DNA of 33,351 bases, taken from contig JACRFA010000012.1 in the NCBI GenBank assembly GCA_016218065.1, positions 1-33,351 on the forward strand, given 5' to 3'. Positions 1 to 6,953 of this stretch are shown here, piece after piece (within the stretch, counting starts at the first letter, position 1; each line of letters opens with the position of its first letter). The notes under the pieces were generated by a model, which was not told the origin of the DNA, did no database searches, and saw only the letters and a program-made list of their open reading frames with translations. A program made the position numbers and the translations under genes. The DNA comes from Ignavibacteriota bacterium. GTDB lineage: Bacteria; Bacteroidota; Ignavibacteria; UBA10030; UBA6906.

Positions 1-90
1 ACCAATGGAGCGTCGGTCATAATTCTAAGGGACATCGTGCTTGATTGCATCTTAGGGACTGTGCAGGAAGATATGGAGAGTTTCTCGTAA
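1..90 (+). CDS. 3' end of an upstream cassette gene, function unknown (partial)
   Basis: The first base opens a reading frame that runs 29 codons to a TAA at 88-90 and ends in ...QEDMESFS. Only the C-terminus is inside the window, so no family can be named. It is called a gene because it lies in the same orientation as, and 28 bases before, an attC-like site. That is the arrangement of the next two genes as well, so it is most likely the ORF of the preceding integron cassette. A chance open frame of this length cannot be excluded. Confidence 0.45.
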   Translation, partial: TNGASVIILRDIVLDCILGTVQEDMESFS

Positions 91-118
91 ACAAGAATCG
101 GGCGAAGCCAGATGGGTC

Positions 119-310
119 GCCTAACCAGCGGCTCAAGCTGATCCCGACAGAATGCGTCGGGACTGACTGGGAAGCGTCAGCGTGGCATCAGATGAAGAGT
201 CGAAGTCCGATGCAAACAGATTAAATCAACCCACGCTCGCGGTGTACGATGCGGAGAGTTCTCGTTGCCGCTCTACGAGTCATAGACAGCTTAGCCGCGA
301 ACCGTTAGGG
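119..310 (+). other. attC-like integron recombination site 1 (192 bp)
   Basis: The site begins with R'' GCCTAAC (119-125) and ends with the complementary R' GTTAGGG (304-310). Inside these, the L'' arm GCGGCTCAAGCTG pairs with the L' arm CAGCTTAGCCGC. The only irregularity is one extra C in L'', directly before AAGC. Canonical attC sites have their unpaired base at this same place (for example TTCAAGCC against GGCTTAA in aadA cassettes). The central part holds a hairpin, CCCGAC...GTCGGG at about 142-159. At 192 bp it is longer than the usual 57-141 bp attC. The interior is repeated, diverged, at about 1670-1835, which suggests that a dispersed repeat lengthened it. Confidence 0.75.
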
Positions 311-320
311 CGCAAAACAA

Positions 321-749
321 ATGAATACTTCGCTCCTAATAGTACTGATCGACGTTGTCGTGGTGGTAATCAGTGGCACATTGCGCCCGCCGTTTCATCT
401 TCTTGTGTCACTGCTTGTGATCCTTCTCGTAGTAGCGGCACTCAACACTGTTTTGTACGAAGAGCATTTACGGAAAGCGATCTTACTCAACTACGGTCTG
501 TTGTTGATCAATTACGTTGTCATAAATACATTCAACGGTGTTGGCAAAGACTACGAATCTTGGGGCGTAGTGAATCTGTTCTTCTTCATGGAATTCACAC
601 TTGCATCGCTGATCATGATTGTGTATTGCTTCGTCTTTGAATCGCGCACGACCAATATCCTTCTCAAATCTGGCTCTGTCGTATTTTACTCGATGCTTGC
701 ATCATTCTCTGCATTCTATGTTATCGAAAACTACGTGTTTGCGCCCTAA
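321..749 (+). CDS. Cassette-encoded small integral membrane protein, function unknown
   Basis: The product has 142 residues and I do not recognise its family. It is very hydrophobic, with four to five probable membrane helices at about residues 4-20, 26-45, 53-72, 84-107 and 117-137. The loops are short and charged (YEEHLRK, NGVGKDYES, ESRTT). There is no signal peptidase site, so it should sit in the inner membrane. The ATG lies 10 bases after the R' box of the preceding attC-like site. The TAA stop is embedded in the R'' box (CCCTAAC) of the following one. This layout is typical of integron cassettes, which hold one gene and little else. No clear ribosome-binding site precedes the ATG, as in many cassette genes, so expression probably depends on the array context. 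Confidence 0.7.
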   Translation: MNTSLLIVLIDVVVVVISGTLRPPFHLLVSLLVILLVVAALNTVLYEEHLRKAILLNYGLLLINYVVINTFNGVGKDYESWGVVNLFFFMEFTLASLIMIVYCFVFESRTTNILLKSGSVVFYSMLASFSAFYVIENYVFAP

Positions 750-920
750 CCAGCGCATCAAGCTGACGGATTTGAGCGTGGAGAAGTTTAATGCTCACCC
801 GCCTACGTTCAAAATCAACTCCGGCGGGCAAGCGCACGAAAATAATTCATTCATATCAACGCTCGGTGCAGAGCATGCCGGAGAAATTCTACTCCGCAGC
901 TTAGCCGCGAGCCGTTAGGG
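744..920 (+). other. attC-like integron recombination site 2 (177 bp)
   Basis: R'' CCCTAAC (744-750) and R' GTTAGGG (914-920) are perfect inverted complements. The L'' arm CATCAAGCTG (757-766) pairs with the L' arm CAGCTTAG (897-904), again leaving one unpaired C before AAGC. The terminal boxes match site 1 closely, but the interior between about 770 and 890 is unrelated to it. Conserved ends with a variable middle is the signature of attC sites in one array. Weaker internal pairing (CCCGCC with GGCGGG, about 798-831) would extend the hairpin. The stop codon of the preceding gene lies inside R''. Confidence 0.78.
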
Positions 921-929
921 CGCATTGAA

Positions 930-1565
930 ATGGCGAACATCGATCTTATGAAGACAGTGGCGTGTTGGACGCTAGTCCTGATATTCGCGGGAAGAGTCAA
1001 TGCCCAAGAAATCGGGATTGCACCAACGAAGATTTGGACTGATAACAAAGAAATTGGAAATCCTATTGGATTCAGCGTTCATTTGTTTCAGCCAATTTGG
1101 AAAATCGGATTGAAGCTTGAATATTCCTTTGCGCGCAATGAGCGAAGCTACTACGGAATTCTGGTATCGGGTTTTATGATGTATCCCAGTCAGTATTCGC
1201 CCGAACCAATACTAAGTCAATCCTCATTTTGGTCGGTCGAATTGAGTCTCATCATTCCAAGAATTGTTGCCTATCAAGAGTTCGCTATGAATGTGGGTGG
1301 TGGTGGTTCGGTGAACAGGTTCAAAGGTGAGAGGTTGGGCACGCTCTCAAAAAGAAAGGTGTCTCTATTTAGAGAAGACAAGTTTGGTGTCTTCTATGCG
1401 ATATCAGTTTCAAGAGAGAAGGTATTTGGAGTTCCGCTGAAGCTAGAGGTGTTGTTCAAGCATAAGAATCTGATGGGAAGTGTGTATGCAACCGACATTG
1501 AACAATCATTCGAAGGTTCGATGGATATGAAAGAAATCCAGTTCAATATCTCATACGTTTTCTAA
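930..1565 (+). CDS. Cassette-encoded exported protein, probably outer-membrane beta-barrel
   Basis: The product has 211 residues and matches no family I can name. The N-terminus is a signal peptide: a hydrophobic run TVACWTLVLIFAG ends in VNAQ, a likely signal peptidase I site near residue 25. The mature part has alternating hydrophobic and polar residues, many Tyr, Phe and Gly, and ends in an aromatic strand (IQFNISYVF). A terminal Phe is typical of outer-membrane barrels, so a small barrel is inferred. The ATG at 930 lies nine bases after the R' box of attC-like site 2. The internal ATG at 948 would give a more standard signal peptide and is an alternative start. This is the last gene of the visible array. 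Confidence 0.65.
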   Translation: MANIDLMKTVACWTLVLIFAGRVNAQEIGIAPTKIWTDNKEIGNPIGFSVHLFQPIWKIGLKLEYSFARNERSYYGILVSGFMMYPSQYSPEPILSQSSFWSVELSLIIPRIVAYQEFAMNVGGGGSVNRFKGERLGTLSKRKVSLFREDKFGVFYAISVSREKVFGVPLKLEVLFKHKNLMGSVYATDIEQSFEGSMDMKEIQFNISYVF

Positions 1566-1570
1566 CAATG

Positions 1571-1850
1571 CGCCCTAAACCAGCGGCTCCCCGACAGAAA
1601 GCATTGGGCTCCCGCTCCAGACCAGCGGGATGCAAAAAGCGCATTTCGCACATGGCGCTCAACAAGGAAAAGCTGATCCCGACAAAATGCGTCGGGACTG
1701 ACTGAGCAACGTCAGCGTGACCTCAGATGAAAGAGTTGAAGTCCGGTACAAACAGATCAATCATCAATGCTCGTGGTGTGTACGATGGGGAGAGTTTTCG
1801 TTTGCCGCCCGCTCTACGAGTCGTAGACCTGCTTCAGAGAATTTTGTGGC
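1571..1850 (+). repeat. Decayed attC-like site with diverged copy of the site-1 interior
   Basis: Six bases after the preceding stop, CGCCCTAAACCAGCGGCTC repeats the left end of attC-like site 1, with one extra A in the R'' box. About 80 unrelated bases interrupt it. From about 1670 to 1835 the sequence again follows the interior of site 1 (139-285) with clear but imperfect identity, including the hairpin CCCGAC...GTCGGG. The matching right end with R' GTTAGGG is missing, so the site is probably inactive. The pair GCCGCCCGC (about 1804) and GGCGGGCAGG (about 1849) adds another possible stem. This looks like the ragged end of the array. Confidence 0.6.
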
Positions 1851-1886
1851 GGGCAGGCAGCTGCAACCAAAGGCGAAAAGCGTAAA

Positions 1887-1987
1887 CCACAGATTACACG
1901 GATTTCCACAGAAGTTGTGTACTGTTATCCTCCAGCGAAAGTCGTCATGACCTGAATCATATATGTGTGTGTCTGTGAAATCTGTGG
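1887..1987. repeat. Inverted repeat with CCACAGATT ends
   Basis: CCACAGATTACACGGATTTC at the left is matched in inverted form by TCTGTGAAATCTGTGG at 1972-1987. Together they bound about 70 bases of non-coding DNA. This is a short, probably non-autonomous dispersed repeat. I see no gene in the whole stretch 1566-2079 beyond this and the decayed attC-like site. Confidence 0.5.
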
Positions 1988-2079
1988 CTCAAAAAGTCTT
2001 TGATGTGTAAGATGAGTCATTTAACAAATCAATCTCCTGATGACCCTTCGGGATGTTAGTTTCAAACAAAGGAGTTCTC

Positions 2080-2550
2080 GTGACCATACATGTTGTTCGA
2101 TCAGTTTTCCTCGCTTCGGCGCTCATTGTCGTTTCTGCTTTTCTGGTTTCGTGCTCAACCCGCGGGCCGGCAGAAGACTCCACGCTTGCGGCTTCATTGT
2201 TACGAAAACAGGCCGATGCCTGGGATCAGGCCATCATTCAGAAAAATGAAAACGCCATCGCATCAAACATGAGCGAGGATTTCAGACATATCGATAAACG
2301 CGGTTCCATTTCAGACAAGAAAACGTTTCTGCGCGAAATCATGTCTCCGGACCTTGTCATTCATCCATACACAGTCCAAGACTTCGATATGAGGATTTAC
2401 GGCACGTGTGCGTTGCTCTGCGGCAGAACGCAAATGACCGGCACGTATCAGGGCAAACCTTTTCAATCTCATTACCGATACATCGATACGTACTCGTATT
2501 CTAACGGCAGCTGGAAAGTTGTGAACGTACAGATCACTGCCATCCCATAG
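2080..2550 (+). CDS. Lipoprotein with SnoaL/NTF2-like (DUF4440-type) domain
   Basis: The protein of about 157 residues has a membrane-spanning signal followed by a lipobox ending at FLVSC (Cys near residue 25), so it should be lipid-anchored outside the inner membrane. Residues about 40-157 look like the cone-shaped NTF2/SnoaL fold of DUF4440 proteins: a helix with QADAWDQAIIQKNENAIASNMSEDF, then strands, and a closing SYSNGSWKVVNVQIT strand. Such domains bind small ligands or serve as enzymes, but no specific activity can be inferred. I chose GTG 2080 because GGAG lies at 2071-2074, five bases upstream. An in-frame ATG at 2053 has no such site. It is convergent with aroK. Confidence 0.7.
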   Translation: MTIHVVRSVFLASALIVVSAFLVSCSTRGPAEDSTLAASLLRKQADAWDQAIIQKNENAIASNMSEDFRHIDKRGSISDKKTFLREIMSPDLVIHPYTVQDFDMRIYGTCALLCGRTQMTGTYQGKPFQSHYRYIDTYSYSNGSWKVVNVQITAIP

Positions 2551-2584
2551 TCATGTGCGACTCACACTCCCCCGCCGCGGCGCG

Positions 2585-3142
2585 CTATCGCTTCATCGCA
2601 TGCAGCCTTCGTACAATCTCATCGACGGTGATGCCCACGCGCTGCTCGTCCGTATGAATAATCAAGTTGGCTTGCGAGTAGAGCGGTTCACGCGCGGCGA
2701 AGAGGTTCATCACTTTCTCGCGAAGCTGGTCGGCTGAAAGGCGCTCGCCTTCACTCGATGCAAGAACGGGGCGATCGGATTTGTGTTGAAGACGCGCAAG
2801 CAGATGTTCGGGAGTAGAGTAGAGATAGATCAGAATGCCGGTGTTGCGGACTGTCGCGAAGTTCGTTTCATCAACAACCGTCCCGCCGCCAAGCGAGATA
2901 ACGTGATGATCGAGCGCGCTCAACTCGGCGATCACCTGCCGCTCCACGGCGCGAAACGCCTTCTCGCCATCTTCGCGAAAAATCCGGTTTACGCTCTTGC
3001 CCGCCCGCGCTTCGATGATGCGATCGACATCGCTGAAGCCATAGCCGAGCGTGTTCGCGAGTATCGGCCCGATCGTGCTCTTGCCGCTTCCCATGAAGCC
3101 GGTCAAATAGATGAGCGTTTTGCGTCGGCGTTGATCAGACAT
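2585..3142 (-). CDS. aroK: Shikimate kinase
   Basis: The enzyme phosphorylates shikimate at the 3-hydroxyl using ATP, in the chorismate pathway to aromatic amino acids, in the cytoplasm. The 185 residues are of normal length. The Walker A loop GFMGSGKS is at 15-22. Asp38/Asp40 and Arg64 are in the shikimate-binding positions, the Walker-B-like GGG is at 85-87, and the lid carries KSDRPVL with the expected Arg. It starts at an ATG six bases after the stop of the methyltransferase gene and is the last gene of a four-gene minus-strand operon. Linkage to a chaperone, an outer-membrane protein and a methyltransferase is probably only transcriptional. Confidence 0.95.
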   Translation of the reverse strand: MSDQRRRKTLIYLTGFMGSGKSTIGPILANTLGYGFSDVDRIIEARAGKSVNRIFREDGEKAFRAVERQVIAELSALDHHVISLGGGTVVDETNFATVRNTGILIYLYSTPEHLLARLQHKSDRPVLASSEGERLSADQLREKVMNLFAAREPLYSQANLIIHTDEQRVGITVDEIVRRLHAMKR

Positions 3143-3148
3143 TCGTGT

Positions 3149-3877
3149 TCATCCGAACAATGGGCGGATAATGACGCGTCGAACGTCGCTCCGCTTTCCC
3201 CCGCGCTCGACCGTGTGATGCGTCAGATTGAGCCCGAATCCTTCCTCTCTCAGCATCTGAAGAAAACGATCCCCGATCGTGCGCCCCGGCTCGGTGAGCA
3301 CGACGTGCCCGCCGGGCTTGAGCAGCCGCGCGAAGGCATCAACAAGCGGAAAGAAGTTGCGTCGCTCATACACCACGTCTGCGGCAATGATGCAATCAAA
3401 CGGTTCGATGTCGGGCAGTGATCGCCAGTCGAGTTGGAGAAATTGAACTTCCCGGGCGAAGGCATCCGGCGCAAGATTGCGAGCGGCGTTGTATCGCGCA
3501 AAGTCGAGCGCGTCCTGTTCGTAATCGGAAAACGTCACATTCGCTCCTGCCGTCGCTGCGGCAATGCCGCCGAGACCGAGACCGCAGCCAAGCTCAAGCG
3601 CGCGTGTTCCCCGCAGGTTTGCTTCAGTCAAGCAGTAGCGCGCAAGCTCAAGAGATGAAGTCCAGATGTCGGCCCAATACGGCAGCCGTTCATCCACAGC
3701 AAACTCCTCAGGCCGCAACGCGTCGACAAGCGTGTTCGTGTCGCGCACCCGCAGGAGCGTGAATGTCGCATCGGCAACGCTGATGTCTTCATCGACAACT
3801 TCGAAGCGTGAGGCAAGCGACGCACGGAGATCTGGAAGCGAAAGAGCCGGGGAATGAGCGAGTGACAACGGATTCAC
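3149..3877 (-). CDS. Class I SAM-dependent methyltransferase (Methyltransf_16-like, probable protein lysine methyltransferase)
   Basis: The protein has 242 residues. The SAM-binding motif I ELGCGLGLG lies at about 95-103 and is followed by an acidic strand end, FSDYEQDAL (about 117-124). A second core motif, CIIAADVVYERRNF, is at about residue 163, and the post-core strand GGHVVLTEPGR follows. The motif ADVVYE and the N-terminal LPYWADIWTSSLELARYC segment resemble the METTL/Methyltransf_16 group, which methylates lysines of proteins such as ETF-beta or ribosomal proteins. The substrate here is unknown. The start is GTG at 3877, seven bases after the preceding gene, with only a weak ribosome-binding site. 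Confidence 0.8.
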   Translation of the reverse strand: MNPLSLAHSPALSLPDLRASLASRFEVVDEDISVADATFTLLRVRDTNTLVDALRPEEFAVDERLPYWADIWTSSLELARYCLTEANLRGTRALELGCGLGLGGIAAATAGANVTFSDYEQDALDFARYNAARNLAPDAFAREVQFLQLDWRSLPDIEPFDCIIAADVVYERRNFFPLVDAFARLLKPGGHVVLTEPGRTIGDRFLQMLREEGFGLNLTHHTVERGGKRSDVRRVIIRPLFG

Positions 3878-3883
3878 GTCGGA

Positions 3884-4606
3884 CTAAAACTCAATGACAG
3901 CCCCAAGCTGGATAATCATGCCGTCGGTATGCACGCGTGATTCGCCCGGGTCCGACAGGTTGATCACTGTTGAGCGGTATCGGATTTGAGTGGAGGAAAA
4001 ATGATTGACGGAATTGAACTGCAGGTCGCGGAACTTCAACTCCGCGGTCAGCGAGAACATTTCGGTGAATCGATAGCTGAGTCCGCTCAGGACATGGATG
4101 CCGAACCCGCGGCCCTGATCGGTCGACGGCGCTTCAACGTCGGCAACACGATAGATGCGGCGACCGAGATACATTCCCGCGCCTCCGCCAATGTACACGC
4201 CAAACGTCTCGCCCGAGATGGGAATGAGAAAATATCCTGTCAGCTCAATGGGAATGACGCGGTAGCCATCGTCAATCGGGATCTCCACGCCTGAGACGCG
4301 AAACGAACGCGCTTCGGTCGCACGAATGTAGTCGGCGGAAATCCCGACGGCAAGATTGCTCTCGGGAAAGCGGTAGCGAAGCTCGGCGCCGTAGCCGAGA
4401 ATATCTTTCATCGAGAAGAATTGTGCTCGCTCGATTTCACTGGCAGATGTGGGTTTGGGGAAGAGTTGGGAGCCTGTGGTAAGGCTCCCTTTCAGAACGA
4501 GAGCGAAACGCTTTTCTTCCGCGTTCATCTCGCGAGTACACAGAAATGTCGCCGTCACGATGAGAATCAACCCGACAGAGCGGGCGCGCAACCCGGTTGT
4601 TCTCAT
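3884..4606 (-). CDS. Outer-membrane beta-barrel protein, function unknown
   Basis: The product has about 240 residues with a cleavable signal peptide (SVGLILIVTATFLC, then EMNAEEK). The mature part has alternating strands with glycine-rich turns (YIGGGAGMYLGRRIYRV, GIHVLSGLSYRF, FSLTAELKFRDLQF) and ends in IIQLGAVIEF, a terminal Phe strand as in outer-membrane barrels. It resembles the OmpA-like/OMP_b-brl class of eight-stranded proteins. I chose ATG 4606 because GAGGAG lies a few bases upstream; a GTG 12 bases earlier is in frame but lacks such a site. It follows the parvulin chaperone gene by about 20 bases. A chaperone of that type assists the folding of exported proteins. Confidence 0.75.
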   Translation of the reverse strand: MRTTGLRARSVGLILIVTATFLCTREMNAEEKRFALVLKGSLTTGSQLFPKPTSASEIERAQFFSMKDILGYGAELRYRFPESNLAVGISADYIRATEARSFRVSGVEIPIDDGYRVIPIELTGYFLIPISGETFGVYIGGGAGMYLGRRIYRVADVEAPSTDQGRGFGIHVLSGLSYRFTEMFSLTAELKFRDLQFNSVNHFSSTQIRYRSTVINLSDPGESRVHTDGMIIQLGAVIEF

Positions 4607-4625
4607 ATCACTCCTCACACAACGT

Positions 4626-6755
4626 TTATCGATAGAAAATATCGCGATTGTCTTCGATGTCGGCAGACTCTTTCATCTTCGTGAGCCACTCGCCGATGTA
4701 TCTGTTCCGCTTCTCCTGCAGCATCTGGCTCTGCAAAGTTTCGCGCTGCGCTGCATACGCCGTAGAGTCGAGCGTGCCTCTTGCGATAAGCTGAATGAGA
4801 TACACGCCGCGCGTACTTCCGACGGGCTGAGAGATTTCGCCGGGCTTCAGCGCTTCCGCCGCGCCGAAGAAATTCATGTCACGCCCGACGCCGGGTACAC
4901 CGCCGCTCATCACGAAGTCGCCGGTCCTTTGTACGTGTAAACGCGTATCGAGCGTCGAGAGTTTCGTGAGGCTGTCGCCGGCAGCGAGTTTCGACCGGAG
5001 CTGCGAGGCAATCTCCTTTGTCTTTTCGGTCTTTTTCTTGCGGAGCGCCTGCGGCTTGAGGGCGTCTTTCAGCTCGTCAAACGATCGCACGCCTGCATCC
5101 TTCGCCTCGACGACCGTGAAGACTGCCCAGCCATTCGGAATGGAATACGGCTCGCTCACCTCGCCGACTTTTCCCTTGAACGCCCATTTCACCGCCGATT
5201 CGTTCATGCCGAGTCCGGGAATCATGCCGCCCTTTTCCTGCACTTCGGCTTCACGCGGCTCAACGTTGATGGACTTCGCTTCTTTCGTGAACTCAGATTC
5301 GCGCGCAATCACGGCAAAGTCTTTTGAGCGCTCATACACATCGTTGCGTGTTTGTGGACTTGCAATGATCTTGGAGATGATGCGCGAAACCTTCAGTTCT
5401 CTCGCGTCCTTGCCTGTCACTTTGATGATATGGAATCCGAACGCTGTGCGCACAGGCCCGACTACTTCACCAACCCTGGCGTTGAACGTGGCGTTTTCAA
5501 ATTCCTTTACCATTCTTCCTTTGGAAAACCAACCGAGGTCGCCGCCCTTCTGTGCGTTGCTGGGATCTTTCGAATACTTTGATGCTAGCTCGGCAAAGTC
5601 CTTTCCTGATTTGGCGAGCTTGGCGACTTCAGCCGCGGTTGCTTTCGCCTGCACGGAATCGGGTCCGGCCGGAATCTGGATGAGGATGTGACTCGCTTTC
5701 ACGAACTCCGTGGTCCCCTTCCGCTCCTCCAATACTTTCATCAGATGATAACCATCGGGCTGCGTCAAAGGCCCGACAACGTCGCCGACTTTGGCAGAGA
5801 ATACCGCCGCTTCAATGTCCGGACCCAGCTCGCCGTGTTTGAACCATGTGCCGCTATCCGGCTTTTCGGAACGCTCTAGCGTAAGCATAATGAAGTCCGC
5901 GCCGCCTGTCGCACTTTTCGCGTCTTCTTCAATCGACGACTTGGCCTCGGCCGAATCGCCGGCTGAAGGATTTTCATAGAATGCCACGTACTTGAGCTTT
6001 CGCGACGCTTCGACTTTGTACTGATCGAGGTTCTCCTGATAGAACGCCTTCACGTCGTCATCCGTAACGCTCACCTCTTCGTCCTTGACGAACGCATTCG
6101 GATCGAGGAACGCGAACAGCGCATCGTACTTCACGCTCTGATCGGCGAACCGGCGTTTGATCTCGCATTCGCTGACGTGAACCGATGCCGTAATGATGCT
6201 TTGCAGCTTTTCACTTAACCGGCGCTGGCGCAGATTTTTTTCATAGTTGACAAGCCACGCTGTACCTGCGGTCGGATTCCCTTCTTCGCGAATGAACTGA
6301 TTGGGATTGGCGAGAAATTGATCGTACAGGTCGCGTCGGAAGTTGCCGGTGGAATCGATGAAATTTCGTTTCAGGTCTTCGGGTGGATTCTCCCCGCGCA
6401 CCCAATCGGCAATCTCCTGATCGGGGACCATGAGTCCGAGTTTCTTGATTTCCCGCTCCACAAGAGTTTGTGTGACGAATTGATCCCACACCTGCTGGCG
6501 GATTTGCTTTTGCGCGTTTTCGTCCGGCTCAGCGCCGGTTTGTTGTTTCTGGGCGTCACTCGCGTTCTTGACCAGGTCGCTGAATTCCTGATACGTAATC
6601 TTTCTGCCTTCAACAGAACCGATATCGTTGGAACGACCTGAGCTAAGCCCAAGGTAGTCCATTCCCCATTCAAAAATAATCGTAATCAGAAACGCGATGA
6701 GAAGTCCGAAAAGGATAACTGGCATGCTCTCCCGCATGCGGGTCATGATAGGCAT
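4626..6755 (-). CDS. Membrane-anchored peptidylprolyl isomerase (PpiD/SurA-like, parvulin type)
   Basis: The 709-residue protein has one N-terminal membrane helix (about residues 12-32, VILFGLLIAFLITIIF) and a periplasmic body, as in PpiD. A SurA_N-like chaperone region covers about residues 45-215. The best parvulin domain is at about 350-450 (VKASHILIQIP, GGDLGWFSKGRMVKEFE, FGFHIIKVTG). A degenerate parvulin-like unit precedes it (DSGTWFKHGELGPDIEAAVF, GYHLMKVLEE), and one or two more follow (GGMIPGLGMNESAVKWAF; MNFFGAAEALKPGEIS). It should catalyse cis-trans proline isomerisation and act as a folding chaperone for exported proteins. It is the first gene of the minus-strand operon and diverges from secD, itself an export gene. 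Confidence 0.9.
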   Translation of the reverse strand: MPIMTRMRESMPVILFGLLIAFLITIIFEWGMDYLGLSSGRSNDIGSVEGRKITYQEFSDLVKNASDAQKQQTGAEPDENAQKQIRQQVWDQFVTQTLVEREIKKLGLMVPDQEIADWVRGENPPEDLKRNFIDSTGNFRRDLYDQFLANPNQFIREEGNPTAGTAWLVNYEKNLRQRRLSEKLQSIITASVHVSECEIKRRFADQSVKYDALFAFLDPNAFVKDEEVSVTDDDVKAFYQENLDQYKVEASRKLKYVAFYENPSAGDSAEAKSSIEEDAKSATGGADFIMLTLERSEKPDSGTWFKHGELGPDIEAAVFSAKVGDVVGPLTQPDGYHLMKVLEERKGTTEFVKASHILIQIPAGPDSVQAKATAAEVAKLAKSGKDFAELASKYSKDPSNAQKGGDLGWFSKGRMVKEFENATFNARVGEVVGPVRTAFGFHIIKVTGKDARELKVSRIISKIIASPQTRNDVYERSKDFAVIARESEFTKEAKSINVEPREAEVQEKGGMIPGLGMNESAVKWAFKGKVGEVSEPYSIPNGWAVFTVVEAKDAGVRSFDELKDALKPQALRKKKTEKTKEIASQLRSKLAAGDSLTKLSTLDTRLHVQRTGDFVMSGGVPGVGRDMNFFGAAEALKPGEISQPVGSTRGVYLIQLIARGTLDSTAYAAQRETLQSQMLQEKRNRYIGEWLTKMKESADIEDNRDIFYR

Positions 6756-6850
6756 AAAACAGACAACCTCTAGCTGAACATGGAAGGATACTGAACTAAG
6801 AAAGTAAAATGAATATAACCGAAAGGCTCAGTAGATGCAATGCTTAATTG

Positions 6851-6881
6851 TTGACTTTCAGGGGAGATTGGATTACATTTG
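6851..6881 (+). promoter_or_regulatory. Probable secD promoter
   Basis: TTGACT at 6851-6856, a 17-base spacer, and TACATT at 6874-6879 fit a primary-sigma promoter. The same -10 region reads TACATTTG, a perfect match to the TANNTTTG element of Bacteroidota promoters. The secD GTG follows 72 bases later. The 198-base gap also has to hold the promoter of the divergent parvulin gene, which I could not place. Confidence 0.55.
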
Positions 6882-6953
6882 ATCGCTTAAAAATTTGCAA
6901 AATGTTGTTCCTACCACACTCATTTCCCGATTTTTTGAATTCCGGAGGTTGTA

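Noticed and set aside
182-640. Open frame of 152 codons across attC-like site 1 and the membrane-protein gene
   Set aside because: It starts inside the recombination site, has no domain, and overlaps the much more protein-like hydrophobic frame 321-749.
2783-3421. Plus-strand frame of 212 codons opposite aroK and the methyltransferase
   Set aside because: It is antisense to two genes with clear catalytic motifs, and its own product has no recognisable pattern.
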